A stretch of 64,000 bases of DNA from Flavobacterium indicum GPTSA100-9 = DSM 17447 (GCF_000455605.1 NC_017025.1:1612001-1676000); one strand, 5' to 3'. Shown: positions 45,812 through 54,807, counted from the first letter of the stretch. The notes: a model not told the origin generated them from the letters alone. Made by a program: numbers and translations.

Positions 45812-46204
45812 TTAATTACAGTTTGATTTATTTGTTTTATAAACTTTGCCATAACTGTCGAACCAAATTTTTAATTCTGTATAACCATCATCTCCACTAC
45901 CTATAAATGTAATTTTATAACAATTATTTGGATAAAAAATAGTATCCTTCTTTTTAACTCTATACAATTTTACTATTTCATTAATTTCTATTCTACTATC
46001 TTTAGTTTTCTTATCTTTTAGTGATAAATCAAAAACACAATCTGAATTATTAGGATTCAAACTATCACACTCAATTATTAATCTTTTTAAAATTCTGTCA
46101 TTACAACTTACAATAGATTGTGATTTGATATCAAAATAAATATCAGTTGATTGACACGATAATACTAAAAAGAATATCATTAATACTTTAATCCTTTGGA
46201 ACAT
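45812..46204 (-). CDS. Lipoprotein, probable immunity protein of cassette C
   Basis: Starting at ATG 46204 the protein reads MFQRIKVLMIFFLVLSC, a clear lipobox signal; a longer frame to 46285 would place 27 residues before it. The mature part has several Cys and a C-terminal beta-rich segment. It overlaps the end of tip C by 17 bp, so translation is coupled. The immunity role is inferred from position. Confidence 0.7.
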   Translation of the reverse strand: MFQRIKVLMIFFLVLSCQSTDIYFDIKSQSIVSCNDRILKRLIIECDSLNPNNSDCVFDLSLKDKKTKDSRIEINEIVKLYRVKKKDTIFYPNNCYKITFIGSGDDGYTELKIWFDSYGKVYKTNKSNCN

Positions 46205-47030
46205 CTGAATAATCAATTTTTTCATATTTTTCACTTTTATATGCTTTCCACCATTTATCAATTCTACTATTGATAACCTTATCATTATTATGTTTATTAT
46301 TAAATAATTTTTGTATCATATTTTCTTTACCATTTCCATAATGTTTATCAACAAACATAGAAAAATCCACAAAAACTTTAGAACCTACATCTGCTTGTTG
46401 TTCTAATGGAGAATCATCGTGTACAATAGTTTGATAGTCCTTTTCATTAATAGCATCAAGATTCATTATTCCAGAAACTATATATGCACCTACAGACCTT
46501 GCAATGTGAGATGCTCCACCATAATCATCTAATTGAGGTATATGCCCTACTTCATGAGCGCTTAACTCTAAAAAATATTTAGAATTAGCTTTTACATGAT
46601 AATAAGTAATATTACTATGCATCGCATCATCACCAGTTGTCATTGCACCTCCTCCATAATTTTTAAAAGTTAAAGTAGAATTGCGAATAGATTTTTCACT
46701 AACACCTGAAACTAATGAAAGTAAATGCGATGCTGAAGATGAAAATTTATATGAATTTGGTGTTTGAGTTCCTTTAATATAAGATTTTACTTCAATTACA
46801 TTTATAGCATAACCTCTAATTCTTGGGTTTCTAGGATATCGTCCATCAGGGTCAATCAAATTAATCGGATTCTGCATACAATAGTTATATGGATTAAAAT
46901 CTGGATACTTCTCCGCCAACGGGTCAGTACTCAACCAAACACTAAACTTTGGATTGTAATACCTTGCTCCATAATAATAGAAACCAGTTTCTTCGTCTAA
47001 CTCTTTTCCATTGAACTTGTACTTGTACAT
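46188..47030 (-). CDS. Displaced RHS tip C: zinc metallopeptidase toxin
   Basis: The 280-residue frame from ATG 47030 has the RHS core end (YKYKFNGKELDEETG, NPINLIDPDGR) followed by a tip with LSAHEVGHIPQLDDYGG. HEVGH is an HExxH zinc site, so the tip is a predicted metallopeptidase. The open frame reaches back to 47138 as NPYYPFGLKHQNYN, an RHS core piece of a subtype different from D and E. No complete shell is present. Confidence 0.75.
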   Translation of the reverse strand: MYKYKFNGKELDEETGFYYYGARYYNPKFSVWLSTDPLAEKYPDFNPYNYCMQNPINLIDPDGRYPRNPRIRGYAINVIEVKSYIKGTQTPNSYKFSSSASHLLSLVSGVSEKSIRNSTLTFKNYGGGAMTTGDDAMHSNITYYHVKANSKYFLELSAHEVGHIPQLDDYGGASHIARSVGAYIVSGIMNLDAINEKDYQTIVHDDSPLEQQADVGSKVFVDFSMFVDKHYGNGKENMIQKLFNNKHNNDKVINSRIDKWWKAYKSEKYEKIDYSDVPKD

Positions 47031-47213
47031 TGGATTATCAGTAGGAACAATTTCAACTCCTGTTTCAGGGAAATTATCAAAATCTAATCTATCAATGTTA
47101 TAATTCTGATGTTTTAACCCAAAGGGATAATAAGGGTTTTATCTGTGTTCGATGAACCTTACGGTTTCTTCTAATTTTTTAAGAACGTTTGTCAAATTTA
47201 ATATTTTATAAAC

Positions 47214-47244
47214 AAAATCCTAACTTTTCAACGGTTAGGATTTT
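47214..47244 (-). terminator. Terminator between cassettes B and C
   Basis: AAAATCCTAAC (47214-47224) pairs exactly with GTTAGGATTTT (47234-47244), related to the hairpins in the D and E spacers. A second stem, AAACGGCATT (47262-47271) with AATGCCGTTT (47287-47296), lies next to it. The rest of 47139-47476 has no gene. Confidence 0.7.
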
Positions 47245-47476
47245 TTGTTTTTACTAATAAAAAACGGCATTTCTGAATCATATAGCAATGCCGTTTAATT
47301 TTTTGCGAACTAGTTAACTAATCTTATTTTAATTTATAATTTCTGAATGGTTTTAGTTCATTTTTCCTCACTTTGTGGGCACAGATTTCAAATCTGCGCT
47401 AGCGTTGCGGTGAGAAATCCGAGCGGTCGGGTTGTTCAGTTTTTATTAGAACTCTTTGCGGAGCTGGAACATTGTA

Positions 47477-47899
47477 TTAGTAACACTTTGATAAATTAAA
47501 TAAATCTATTATATGAAATGTATATTTCGGAAAAAACAAAATAAATCCACTTGAAAAACACACACAATAATTTAAAATTATCGGATGTGTAATATTTTTA
47601 AACTTTAATTTTATTAAAACCAAAAATAAACCAAAAACATAAGGCATTATTATCATAAAAAAGGGGAAGACAAAATATGGACTCAACACATAGACCTTAT
47701 CAAGTGAAATATAAGTTAATAGAATTAAAAAATATAAAACTGTTCCTAAAATCAAACCACAACTAACATCTTTCAGTCTAATTCCAGTATTAATTATCTG
47801 AAAAACAAGTGAAATAAAAGATATCAAACTAATTATCGCAACAAATATTAAATATAAAAAAATTATTAACCCCATATTAAAAATCTCTAGGAGAAGCAT
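47477..47899 (-). CDS. Membrane protein, probable immunity protein of cassette B
   Basis: This 140-residue protein has four hydrophobic helices. It overlaps the 3' end of the lipase tip gene by 23 bp. No family is recognised; position makes it the likely partner that protects against the lipase. Confidence 0.65.
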   Translation of the reverse strand: MLLLEIFNMGLIIFLYLIFVAIISLISFISLVFQIINTGIRLKDVSCGLILGTVLYFLILLTYISLDKVYVLSPYFVFPFFMIIMPYVFGLFLVLIKLKFKNITHPIILNYCVCFSSGFILFFPKYTFHIIDLFNLSKCY

Positions 47900-48764
47900 G
47901 AATTAACTCATCTTCTCTGTTTCCTTTATGAACTTTATTCTGACCGTTTGCTTGCATTCTTTCAAGCATAGTACCAATTAAATGTCCTGTTAATATATTC
48001 GAAAAGAACCCTCCTTCTATCATTTTATTAGTACCATATGGCGAAATAATACCGCCTTTCGCATTTTCTTTTTGTAATTTGTTTAATGGATCACTTTCAT
48101 GGATATAATTTATATTGTAACTACCTTTTTTTGGTTTCGCTTTCTTTACTTTTCTCTTCATTTGATTTGATAACCATGCAGGATTAAAGGTAATTGAAGA
48201 GCGTCCAGTACAATATGACGCCATATTAGCTAATCCTCCGCCTAATGAATGTCCAACAAAAACTAAATTATCACTCCCTATATATTCAGACATCTTAGCC
48301 GCTAATAAAGCAGCAATTAAATACTGTTCCGATTTACCTATTATTTGCTTTATATCTTCAACTCCATCTTTTTCAATATCCTCTGTACCAGCAAAAACAA
48401 AGGCGTATTCTCTCACACCATCCTCTTTTATACGTTCATACATCATTGCTTTTAATCCAATTCTATTATTTCCATCCACATTATATTGCCATAAAAAAGA
48501 TTCTTGCCACCCACCCTCTAATTTAACTTTTCCATCATAGACATGTGATGCCATTAAAGCTGCTTCAAATGGCGTTGGATCTTTACCATCAGGGTCTATA
48601 TAACTGATAGGATTATTAAAACAATAATTATAAGGAGAATGAGCTGGATATTTCTCCGCCAGCGGGTCAACACTTAACCACATCTGCACAACTTTTGCCT
48701 CGTGCGAGTGAACGATTTTCAATTTTGGTTCGTATGTCAGCTGTAAACATCCCATTTGTTCCAA
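47877..48764 (-). CDS. Displaced RHS tip B: class 3 lipase toxin
   Basis: The 295-residue frame has a short RHS core end (MWLSVDPLAEKYP, NNPISYIDPDGKDPTPFEAA) followed by an alpha/beta-hydrolase domain. GHSLGGG carries the nucleophile Ser, and YAFVFAGTED the oxyanion region of class 3 lipases. A His in the tail (such as TGHLIGTM) may complete the triad. The first 28 residues (MEQMGCLQLTYEPKLK) do not match the other RHS copies and mark a breakpoint. Phospholipid attack is inferred. Confidence 0.78.
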   Translation of the reverse strand: MEQMGCLQLTYEPKLKIVHSHEAKVVQMWLSVDPLAEKYPAHSPYNYCFNNPISYIDPDGKDPTPFEAALMASHVYDGKVKLEGGWQESFLWQYNVDGNNRIGLKAMMYERIKEDGVREYAFVFAGTEDIEKDGVEDIKQIIGKSEQYLIAALLAAKMSEYIGSDNLVFVGHSLGGGLANMASYCTGRSSITFNPAWLSNQMKRKVKKAKPKKGSYNINYIHESDPLNKLQKENAKGGIISPYGTNKMIEGGFFSNILTGHLIGTMLERMQANGQNKVHKGNREDELIHASPRDF

Positions 48765-49385
48765 AAGTAATATTTTTCTTTTTCAATTGAAAAAAAAGTT
48801 CATTTCTATATTTCGATTTTCCGATGGATTTAAGGCACGAACTTCAAAATTTAGGACTGTTGTTTATTCTTCTTCAGTCAAGGGTACTCAATTGAAAAAA
48901 AAAAGATTTAAAGCTTCGGATTTTCGAGCGTTGGACAATCTTTTATTTTCAATTGAATAGAGGTTTTGCGACGATTGAGCAAATGAAAATACTTACCGCT
49001 TTCAGGGTGGGAGCGTTGGCGTGCGGCTATTTTACATAGTGCAAATTATAGCTTCATAAAAAATCCTTTAAAAATCAATAAACACTTTTTTATGAACTAT
49101 AATGCTCGATGCATTATGTAAATATAGCTTGGGGCTGTTTTTCGTTCGGGAAGTGCTTGTTTTATTGTCCCGAAACTTCGGGATGGAAGTAAGTGGATAA
49201 AAAAAGGAGATTTTGTGAGCGAGGCAATGGAAAAACAAAAATCCTTTTTTTATTGGCTTACTGTGGGAAAAACAAGGACATGGAGCGTGGGCAAAAAAAC
49301 AGCATGGCGGTGGGAAGTCAGGACGGGCGGGACTAAATAACTCAACCGCCTTTTTCGGCGGTGTTCCTATTTCTTTAATTATTTT
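48765..49385. other. Non-coding end region of the recombinase module
   Basis: No gene is seen in 621 bp. It holds several TTTTCAATTGAA-type palindromes (about 48780, 48890 and 48945), the long inverted repeat at 49031-49122, a TCCCGAA/TTCGGGA hairpin near 49178, and an ACCGCC/GGCGGT hairpin near 49346 after the recombinase gene. The density of palindromes suits a recombination site. Confidence 0.55.
49031..49122. repeat. Long imperfect inverted repeat near the recombinase genes
   Basis: The left arm (49031-49063) and right arm (49086-49122) pair as TTTACATAGTGCA...ATAGCTTCATAAAAAA with TTTACATAATGCA...ATAGTTCATAAAAAA, with a 5-bp bulge and single changes, around a 22-bp centre. It is a candidate site for the tyrosine recombinases. 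Confidence 0.7.
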
Positions 49386-50276
49386 CTATCTAATTGGGTG
49401 GTAATTGTTTACAGCATTTTGCAAGATTTCAAATTCAGTTTGTTTGTATTGGATTGTTGTACTTGCTCGTTTGTGTCCGCTAAATACTTGTACTATTCTT
49501 GTGTCGTTTTCTTTTTTTAAAAGATTGGCAATTACAGATTGTCTAATTTTCATTGGTTGTATTTGCTCGGTTTTTGGTTTTTGTTCGTTTATCATTTTAC
49601 TGATTCCGTGTGCATTTATTTTTTCTCCATATTGTCCTAAAATAAAGATGCTACTTTCTTTTTTATTATTGTATTTCAGCAGTTTAATTCTATCTTCATT
49701 TAAGTAGTTATAAACCAATAATATTTGTTTGGCTTGTAGTGGTAATGTTCTTGCTTGTGGACTTTTTGAAGTAACTTCTTCACTTCCTTTGATGTAGATT
49801 TCACACTTTTCTAAATTGATGTTTTCAACTTCTAATTCTGCTATTTCTTTGACGGTTAAGGCTTGATAAATCAATAAACTAATGATAATTTTATTTCTAT
49901 TTTCTAAATACTTTTTCTTTTTAATTTGGTAGGTTTCAAAAAAGGTTTCTAGTGTTTCTGGGCTATAAAGCGAGTCGACTTGTATTTGTCTATCTATTTT
50001 ATCTTTTAAAAATAATTCACTGCAAGGATGATCCTTTCTTTGTCCAATTTCTAATAAATAGTTGAAGTAAATTTTTACTCCATACAAGCAATGTCGTAAT
50101 GTTTTTGGACTTAAATCGTAATTCTTTCGTAAGTGTTCAATGTAATTTAAAACGTCTTTAAATGTGGCTTTTGGCGCTTTTTTATCGTAGTAATCTGTAA
50201 ATCTTTTTATCAAATATAGATTACTGGATAAGGTGCTTTTGCTGTATTTTTTCTGTAGATATTCTTCAATTCTCAT
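49386..50276 (-). CDS. Tyrosine recombinase with degenerate active site
   Basis: This 296-residue protein has the XerC/D two-domain layout, with a SAM-like core-binding part (about 1-90) and a C-terminal catalytic fold. The first catalytic Arg, normally in GLRVSE, is replaced (ALTVKE), and the HxxR His is Met (MKIRQS). The later Arg, the GH His and the final Tyr (IQYKQ) remain. It is likely catalytically impaired and may work as the partner of the intact recombinase upstream. Confidence 0.8.
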   Translation of the reverse strand: MRIEEYLQKKYSKSTLSSNLYLIKRFTDYYDKKAPKATFKDVLNYIEHLRKNYDLSPKTLRHCLYGVKIYFNYLLEIGQRKDHPCSELFLKDKIDRQIQVDSLYSPETLETFFETYQIKKKKYLENRNKIIISLLIYQALTVKEIAELEVENINLEKCEIYIKGSEEVTSKSPQARTLPLQAKQILLVYNYLNEDRIKLLKYNNKKESSIFILGQYGEKINAHGISKMINEQKPKTEQIQPMKIRQSVIANLLKKENDTRIVQVFSGHKRASTTIQYKQTEFEILQNAVNNYHPIR

Positions 50277-50323
50277 TTCATGTTATTAATTTTTTTACTC
50301 ATTTTTATTGTTTTTATAGGTGT

Positions 50324-51349
50324 TCAAGATTCCACTCGCTTAACAAGCTCGTTTAGTTGATTTTGAGTTATATGTGTGTAAATTTCTGTACTTTGTTCAC
50401 TGTGTTTTTTAGTGGCTTCGCTTTCTTTTTGGTGTTCACGAACCACATTTTTTATTTGGTCTGCACTGACGTGCGTGTACATTTCTGTGGTTTCAATGTG
50501 GCTATGTCCTAAAAATTTTTGAACCTGTTCGAGTTTCATTCCGTTTTGTAGTAGATGTGTTGCGATGCTATGTCTTAAATTATGTATTCCGATGGTGTTT
50601 AATTGAGTTTCATCTATATTTAATTTTGCTTTATGGATAAGCTTTTTTAATCGTTTGTTGAGTGTTCCCGACTGCATTCGTTGTCCTTTGCTATGTAGAA
50701 AAACTTCATTTCTTTTATTTTCATTTGAAAAAATAAATTCTTCTAATTCTGTTTTGATTTTATCACTTATAGGAACTAATCTGCGTTTGCTGTTTTTACC
50801 TTTTTGAACTATTACTAAATTCTCACTAAATCTAATATCTTCTTTGTTTAAGTCGCTCATTTCTTGTACTCTTAACCCACAACCATAACCAATATTTAAT
50901 ATCGCTTTTTCTTCTAAATTGGCTATTTTATAGAGTTCTTGTATTTGGTTCTGGTTAAAAATAAATCGTTCTACTTTTTCATTGATTGGAGTAAATTTTA
51001 AATGTGATGCTGGACTGCTTTTTATACTTCCTAATTCTAATAAATACCCTAAATATTGTTGAAGATTTCGCATATTATCATGAATAGATTTCTGCTTTAG
51101 TTTTTGTTTAGTTCTTTGACTAATTTTTTCTTTTAAATAGTTGTTATAGTTTGCTATTTCTTTTGGTGTAACTTTTTCTATTTCAAATATTTTCACATTC
51201 TCTAACCAACTAAAAAACTCCTTCAGATATAAATATCTTGCTTGTGTGGTTTCGGGATTTAATCCTAAAATATCTAAATGTTTTTTGTAGTTTATGGCTT
51301 CTGTTTGGTAGTATTCCGTGTAGATTTTGTGTTTACTTGGAGCACCCAT
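50324..51349 (-). CDS. Tyrosine recombinase (XerC/D-like), intact active site
   Basis: This 341-residue recombinase has all catalytic residues: Arg in GCGLRVQEMSD, HNLRHSIATHLL, and GHSHIETTEMYTHVS with the nucleophile Tyr. Its tail repeats the Tyr segment: TEMYTHVSADQIKNVV is followed about 30 residues later by TEIYTHITQNQLNELV. The pair with the degenerate recombinase and the primase gene form one minus-strand block, probably the mobility genes of an integrated element. Confidence 0.88.
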   Translation of the reverse strand: MGAPSKHKIYTEYYQTEAINYKKHLDILGLNPETTQARYLYLKEFFSWLENVKIFEIEKVTPKEIANYNNYLKEKISQRTKQKLKQKSIHDNMRNLQQYLGYLLELGSIKSSPASHLKFTPINEKVERFIFNQNQIQELYKIANLEEKAILNIGYGCGLRVQEMSDLNKEDIRFSENLVIVQKGKNSKRRLVPISDKIKTELEEFIFSNENKRNEVFLHSKGQRMQSGTLNKRLKKLIHKAKLNIDETQLNTIGIHNLRHSIATHLLQNGMKLEQVQKFLGHSHIETTEMYTHVSADQIKNVVREHQKESEATKKHSEQSTEIYTHITQNQLNELVKRVES

Positions 51350-51404
51350 ACTTACGATGTTTTTAAGGTTTATGATGCTTTTGCTTACTCAATATTTTGG
51401 GATT

Positions 51405-51596
51405 TGGGACAATCACATTTTTTTAAACGTAATCAATTGAAAATAAAAATATTAAACATAAAATTATTGTCCCAAGATTGTCTCACATTGTCCCAACTCA
51501 TAATCATATTCATTTACTATCACTATTCTTTATTTGCTGTATCTGATTCATTAAGAAGTCTTTAATCTCTGCTCTTAACTTTTGATGATTGTCCCA
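51405..51596. repeat. Iteron-like ATTGTCYCA repeats
   Basis: ATTGTCCCA occurs at 51466-51474, 51487-51495 and 51588-51596, and ATTGTCTCA at 51477-51485; an inverted copy TGGGACAAT is at 51405-51413. The middle three are 10-11 bp apart, on one helical face, in the gap between the primase and recombinase genes. Confidence 0.65.
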
Positions 51597-53795
51597 GTAT
51601 TCAACTCTATATTTTTGTAACCGAAGATTTCCGCTGTATTTTACCGTGATATATTCTAATTCTGCCAACTGAATAAAAAACCTTGAACATTGGCTTTTAC
51701 TGATGTTAAATTCTTGCCTTATTTCTCTTTGAGTAAATTCTTTACTTTGCTCTTTTAAATATTTCTTTAACTTCTCAAAAAACTGTCTTAAACTGCCGTC
51801 TAATTCATCTACTTTCAAAACTATAGATTCAAATAATATTTCCGTTGCTTGTTCAATATCTTCAATCTCAGTAATTAAATAATTGCCTGCGGATGCTATC
51901 CGCCTTTGGTATTGATTTAAGAAGGTTACTTGTTTTATTACCGCTTGATACATTTCGTTTAATCGTCTTATTTTGTGGACTTTTTCAGGTAAATGTAATT
52001 GTGTTGCGTATGGATTTATAACTTCATAAACCTTTAAATTTCTTACCATACTTTGTATAAATCCTATTGCTTTTTGACTTTCGTTTGGGTCTATTTCTCC
52101 AGCATTGCGTTTGTTTTGGTATTCGATTATTCTTGCGGTTTGTTCCTTGCTTTCATCTACTGCAATTAAAAAACTTCTGCTCATATTATCCTCGTAGGTT
52201 TCGCCTTTTGTTGTGGCTGATAAACTGGAGAACTGACCTTTTACTATTTTATGACTGCTTTTATTGTTTCCTTTTTTGTCTTTGATAGTTACAGAACTTC
52301 GTAATACTTGATTGCTTATAAATTCCCTTAAAGCATATAGTGCATCTTCTTTTAAACCGTCTAAATCTTCAATAATTACTACCTTTTGGAATAAGTCAAA
52401 CTCACCCCAATTGTATAAACTACTCTCTGTAATTCGTGTAAATCTTAACACGTCTTCTTGAGGCATAAGGTCTGCAATTCTTGAGATTATATGTGTTTTT
52501 CCGCTTCCGCTGGAACCTTGAACTAGTGCGTGTAATGGGCTTTTGTTTAAATAACTAATGATGATTAAAAATAATAACATTCTGCTGTTTTCTTCTCCAA
52601 CGATGCCTGCTTTGCCGATTTCTATATTTAAGTTTTTTAGTAGATGTTTTCGTTTTAAGAAGTCAAGCCCCCCAACCCCCAAAGGGGGAGTTTCTAACTT
52701 TGTGGATATTTCTTCCTTTTTATTTTCATTTGAAAAAATAAATGGTTGTCTTTTGTCTAAAAGTTCAATAAATATTTCTTCGTTGTGTAGTTGTAGTGTT
52801 TCGTTGATGTCTTTGTTTATAGGTTCTAACACGCTTATTTTTACTCCTGGTACTTCTTCTAAAAGTAGGTTGGCATATTTTGTAATAGCTTCTTTTCCTG
52901 CGGTATCGTTGTCAAAAGCAAAGATGATTTCTTCTAATTGTTTGAGTTCTTTTATAGCTTTGATGTGTTCTTCCGTTAGTCCGTTGGTTCCGTAACACGC
53001 TAGTAAACTGTAATTTTCCTCAATATTTTTTATCTGAAGTAATGAAGCTGCATCAATTATACTTTCCGTTAAAATCAGTTTTTTAGTATTTACATTTGGA
53101 TAATTGGGATATAAACCTTGTCGATTTTTTAAGTAGTAATGCTTGGCTTTATCATCGTTTAACGTGCTTCTAAAGTATAATGATACTACTTTATTTTCTC
53201 TATTTCTTAAAGCAAAACAGATTGACCATTTACCAAAAACGCCGTACGCTTTCTCGCCTGTGCGACCTAAAATATTTTTATCAATTAGTAATCCATATTC
53301 TAAACACTGATTGATTAAGGTTTCGTCTTTTCTTGCTCCGTGATGGAACTGACCACCATTATAGCCGACTTCTATTTTTTTAAAATCTAAACTTCTACTT
53401 TGTAGATATTCTTTGGCTGGTTTTGAGTTACTAATGGCATTTTTAAAATATTGAAACATATTCGTTAAAAACTGTTCTCTGCTTAAATCTTGTTGGTAGC
53501 GTTCTTTTTTATTAGGTTCCTGATGTCCTAAAATTTCTTTGGCTTTGTTAATGGCTTCTGCTTTAGTGCAATTTTCTTTGTGCAATATAAAATCAATCAC
53601 ATCCATACTTTTGCCGTGGGTTTTACAGCTACTACTAAAACAATATGCCGTTTGTGTTTTGTAATACACTTGAAAACTTGGGGTTTTGTCTTGGTGGAAC
53701 GGACAATTTAAACGACTTTGTTTGTCGGTTTTTAAGCCGTAATAATGCAATACGTTGGCGATGGTTAAGTTTTGTTTTATTTCTGATATTTCCAT
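51510..53795 (-). CDS. CHC2-type primase fused to a P-loop helicase-like domain
   Basis: This 761-residue protein begins with a CHC2 zinc finger (CPFHQDKTPSF and CFSSSC, about 31-57), then a Toprim-type catalytic domain with LILTESIIDAASL and IIFAFDNDTAG. After residue 385 comes an ATPase region with Walker A QGSSGSGKTHII. The C-terminal part has a winged-helix-like FNISKSQCSRFF. Such primase-helicases are typical of mobile elements and phages. It is cotranscribed with the recombinases. Confidence 0.85.
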   Translation of the reverse strand: MEISEIKQNLTIANVLHYYGLKTDKQSRLNCPFHQDKTPSFQVYYKTQTAYCFSSSCKTHGKSMDVIDFILHKENCTKAEAINKAKEILGHQEPNKKERYQQDLSREQFLTNMFQYFKNAISNSKPAKEYLQSRSLDFKKIEVGYNGGQFHHGARKDETLINQCLEYGLLIDKNILGRTGEKAYGVFGKWSICFALRNRENKVVSLYFRSTLNDDKAKHYYLKNRQGLYPNYPNVNTKKLILTESIIDAASLLQIKNIEENYSLLACYGTNGLTEEHIKAIKELKQLEEIIFAFDNDTAGKEAITKYANLLLEEVPGVKISVLEPINKDINETLQLHNEEIFIELLDKRQPFIFSNENKKEEISTKLETPPLGVGGLDFLKRKHLLKNLNIEIGKAGIVGEENSRMLLFLIIISYLNKSPLHALVQGSSGSGKTHIISRIADLMPQEDVLRFTRITESSLYNWGEFDLFQKVVIIEDLDGLKEDALYALREFISNQVLRSSVTIKDKKGNNKSSHKIVKGQFSSLSATTKGETYEDNMSRSFLIAVDESKEQTARIIEYQNKRNAGEIDPNESQKAIGFIQSMVRNLKVYEVINPYATQLHLPEKVHKIRRLNEMYQAVIKQVTFLNQYQRRIASAGNYLITEIEDIEQATEILFESIVLKVDELDGSLRQFFEKLKKYLKEQSKEFTQREIRQEFNISKSQCSRFFIQLAELEYITVKYSGNLRLQKYRVEYWDNHQKLRAEIKDFLMNQIQQIKNSDSK

Positions 53796-53838
53796 ACTTA
53801 AACTTTTTTAAAAATTTAACATTGTCAAGTTTGTTTGG

Positions 53839-53869
53839 CAAATGTATATATTGTTTTTCTTTTAAACAA
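53839..53869 (-). promoter_or_regulatory. Promoter of the primase-recombinase block
   Basis: On the minus strand TTG (53867-53869) and TACATTTG (53839-53846) are 20 bp apart, 44 bp before the primase start. Confidence 0.6.
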
Positions 53870-53903
53870 CAAATACATATTTCTTTTGTCAAAATATTTT
53901 ACC

Positions 53904-53911
53904 TAAATTTG
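53904..53911 (+). promoter_or_regulatory. -7 box of the XRE regulator gene
   Basis: TAAATTTG fits TAnnTTTG, 37 bp before the ATG at 53948. The nearest TTG is only 15 bp upstream, so the -33 element is uncertain. It is divergent to the primase promoter, so the XRE protein may control both. Confidence 0.4.
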
Positions 53912-53947
53912 TTCAAAATTCATCATTTAACTTAATTTTAGTCAAGT

Positions 53948-54286
53948 ATGTTGAACATTGGAGAAAGAATAACACAGTTAAGAAAACAATTTAATCTCTC
54001 GCAAGATGAACTTGCTAAAAAGATTAATGTTTCTAGAACCATTATTGGTAATTATGAAAGAAACACCAATACACCATCTATTGAAGTATTAATTAAAATA
54101 GCCAAAACATTTAATGTAACGGTTGATTATTTAATTGGTGAGGGTGAATTATCTTCTTACGATAAAGAAGTAATGAAACGCATAGAAGACATAGACAAAT
54201 TGGATAAAAACACTAAAGAGCATTTATATTTTTTAGTAGATAACGTAATCCAAAACTTTAAAACAAAACAAGCTTTCTCAGTTTAA
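53948..54286 (+). CDS. XRE-family transcriptional regulator
   Basis: This 112-residue protein has an N-terminal helix-turn-helix (RITQLRKQFNLSQDELAKKI, then RTIIGNYERNTNTPSIEVLI) and the ending FNVTVDYLIGEG typical of phage-like repressors. The C-terminal 45 residues are probably for dimerisation. It is divergent to the primase operon and lies 10 bp before a toxin-antitoxin pair. Confidence 0.9.
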   Translation: MLNIGERITQLRKQFNLSQDELAKKINVSRTIIGNYERNTNTPSIEVLIKIAKTFNVTVDYLIGEGELSSYDKEVMKRIEDIDKLDKNTKEHLYFLVDNVIQNFKTKQAFSV

Positions 54287-54296
54287 AAAAAATATT

Positions 54297-54521
54297 ATGA
54301 ACGCTATCAGACAATTTATAGAAGTAAAAGACCATTCGTTTTATGTGTCGCTTCCAAAAGATTTTAACGCTAAAAGTGTTGAAATCATTATTATCCCTAA
54401 TGAAAATGAAGACTTTTTTGAAGTTTCTGAAGAACAAAAAAAAGTATTAGATAAAGCATTAGAACAAGACAAAAAAACATTTATTTCTAGAGATGACATC
54501 ACAAGAAAATACAACTTATAG
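54297..54521 (+). CDS. Antitoxin of a ParE/RelE-type pair
   Basis: This 74-residue protein has a short beta-rich N-terminal part (FIEVKDHSFYVSLPKDF) and an acidic helical C-terminal tail (VSEEQKKVLDKALEQDKK), as in small type II antitoxins. Its stop overlaps the toxin gene by 29 bp. I infer the role from this context. Confidence 0.75.
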   Translation: MNAIRQFIEVKDHSFYVSLPKDFNAKSVEIIIIPNENEDFFEVSEEQKKVLDKALEQDKKTFISRDDITRKYNL

Positions 54522-54804
54522 CATTCGATTTTCTGATATTGCAGATAAAGAAATTGAAAAAGCTATTGAATACTACAGCAGTAAATCTGAAAACGGTGAA
54601 TATAACTTTAAACTACAACTTAATCAAGTTTTAGACACTTTAGAACTAAATCCGTTCTTTCAGTTTAGATATAAAAAAATTAGAGCCATTCCATTTAAAA
54701 CACTACCTTTTCTAGTGTTTTTTGAAGTTTATGAAAATGAAAATATAGTGTATATTTATTCTGTTTTTCATACTTCTCAAGATCCTGATAAATATCCGTT
54801 ATAA
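54493..54804 (+). CDS. ParE/RelE-family toxin
   Basis: This 103-residue protein has the RelE/ParE fold pattern: YSIRFSDIADKEIEKAIEYY at the start, then NPFFQFRYKKIRAIPFKTLPF and IVYIYSVFHTSQDPDKY at the end. Such toxins target gyrase or mRNA on the ribosome; which applies is not clear. It overlaps the antitoxin gene and is followed by a terminator. Confidence 0.85.
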   Translation: MTSQENTTYSIRFSDIADKEIEKAIEYYSSKSENGEYNFKLQLNQVLDTLELNPFFQFRYKKIRAIPFKTLPFLVFFEVYENENIVYIYSVFHTSQDPDKYPL

Positions 54805-54807
54805 AAC

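Noticed and set aside
43541..47300. CRISPR array suggested by recurring AATCCTAAC hairpins
   Set aside because: The repeats are terminators inside long, unequal spacers between coding cassettes; there is no regular repeat-spacer pattern and no cas gene.
49140..49385. Possible integron attC site or gene-cassette array near the recombinases
   Set aside because: The recombinases lack an IntI-type insert that I can see, and only one long inverted repeat was found, not a series of attC-like sites.
52558..52995. Plus-strand open frame of 145 codons inside the primase gene
   Set aside because: It is antisense to a well-supported primase-helicase with clear motifs; low-complexity Ser/Phe composition is typical of a shadow frame.
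53635..53892. Minus-strand frame of 85 codons with two CxxC-like Cys at its start
   Set aside because: It overlaps the primase N-terminus in another frame and spans the primase promoter; the primase zinc finger is the real coding signal.
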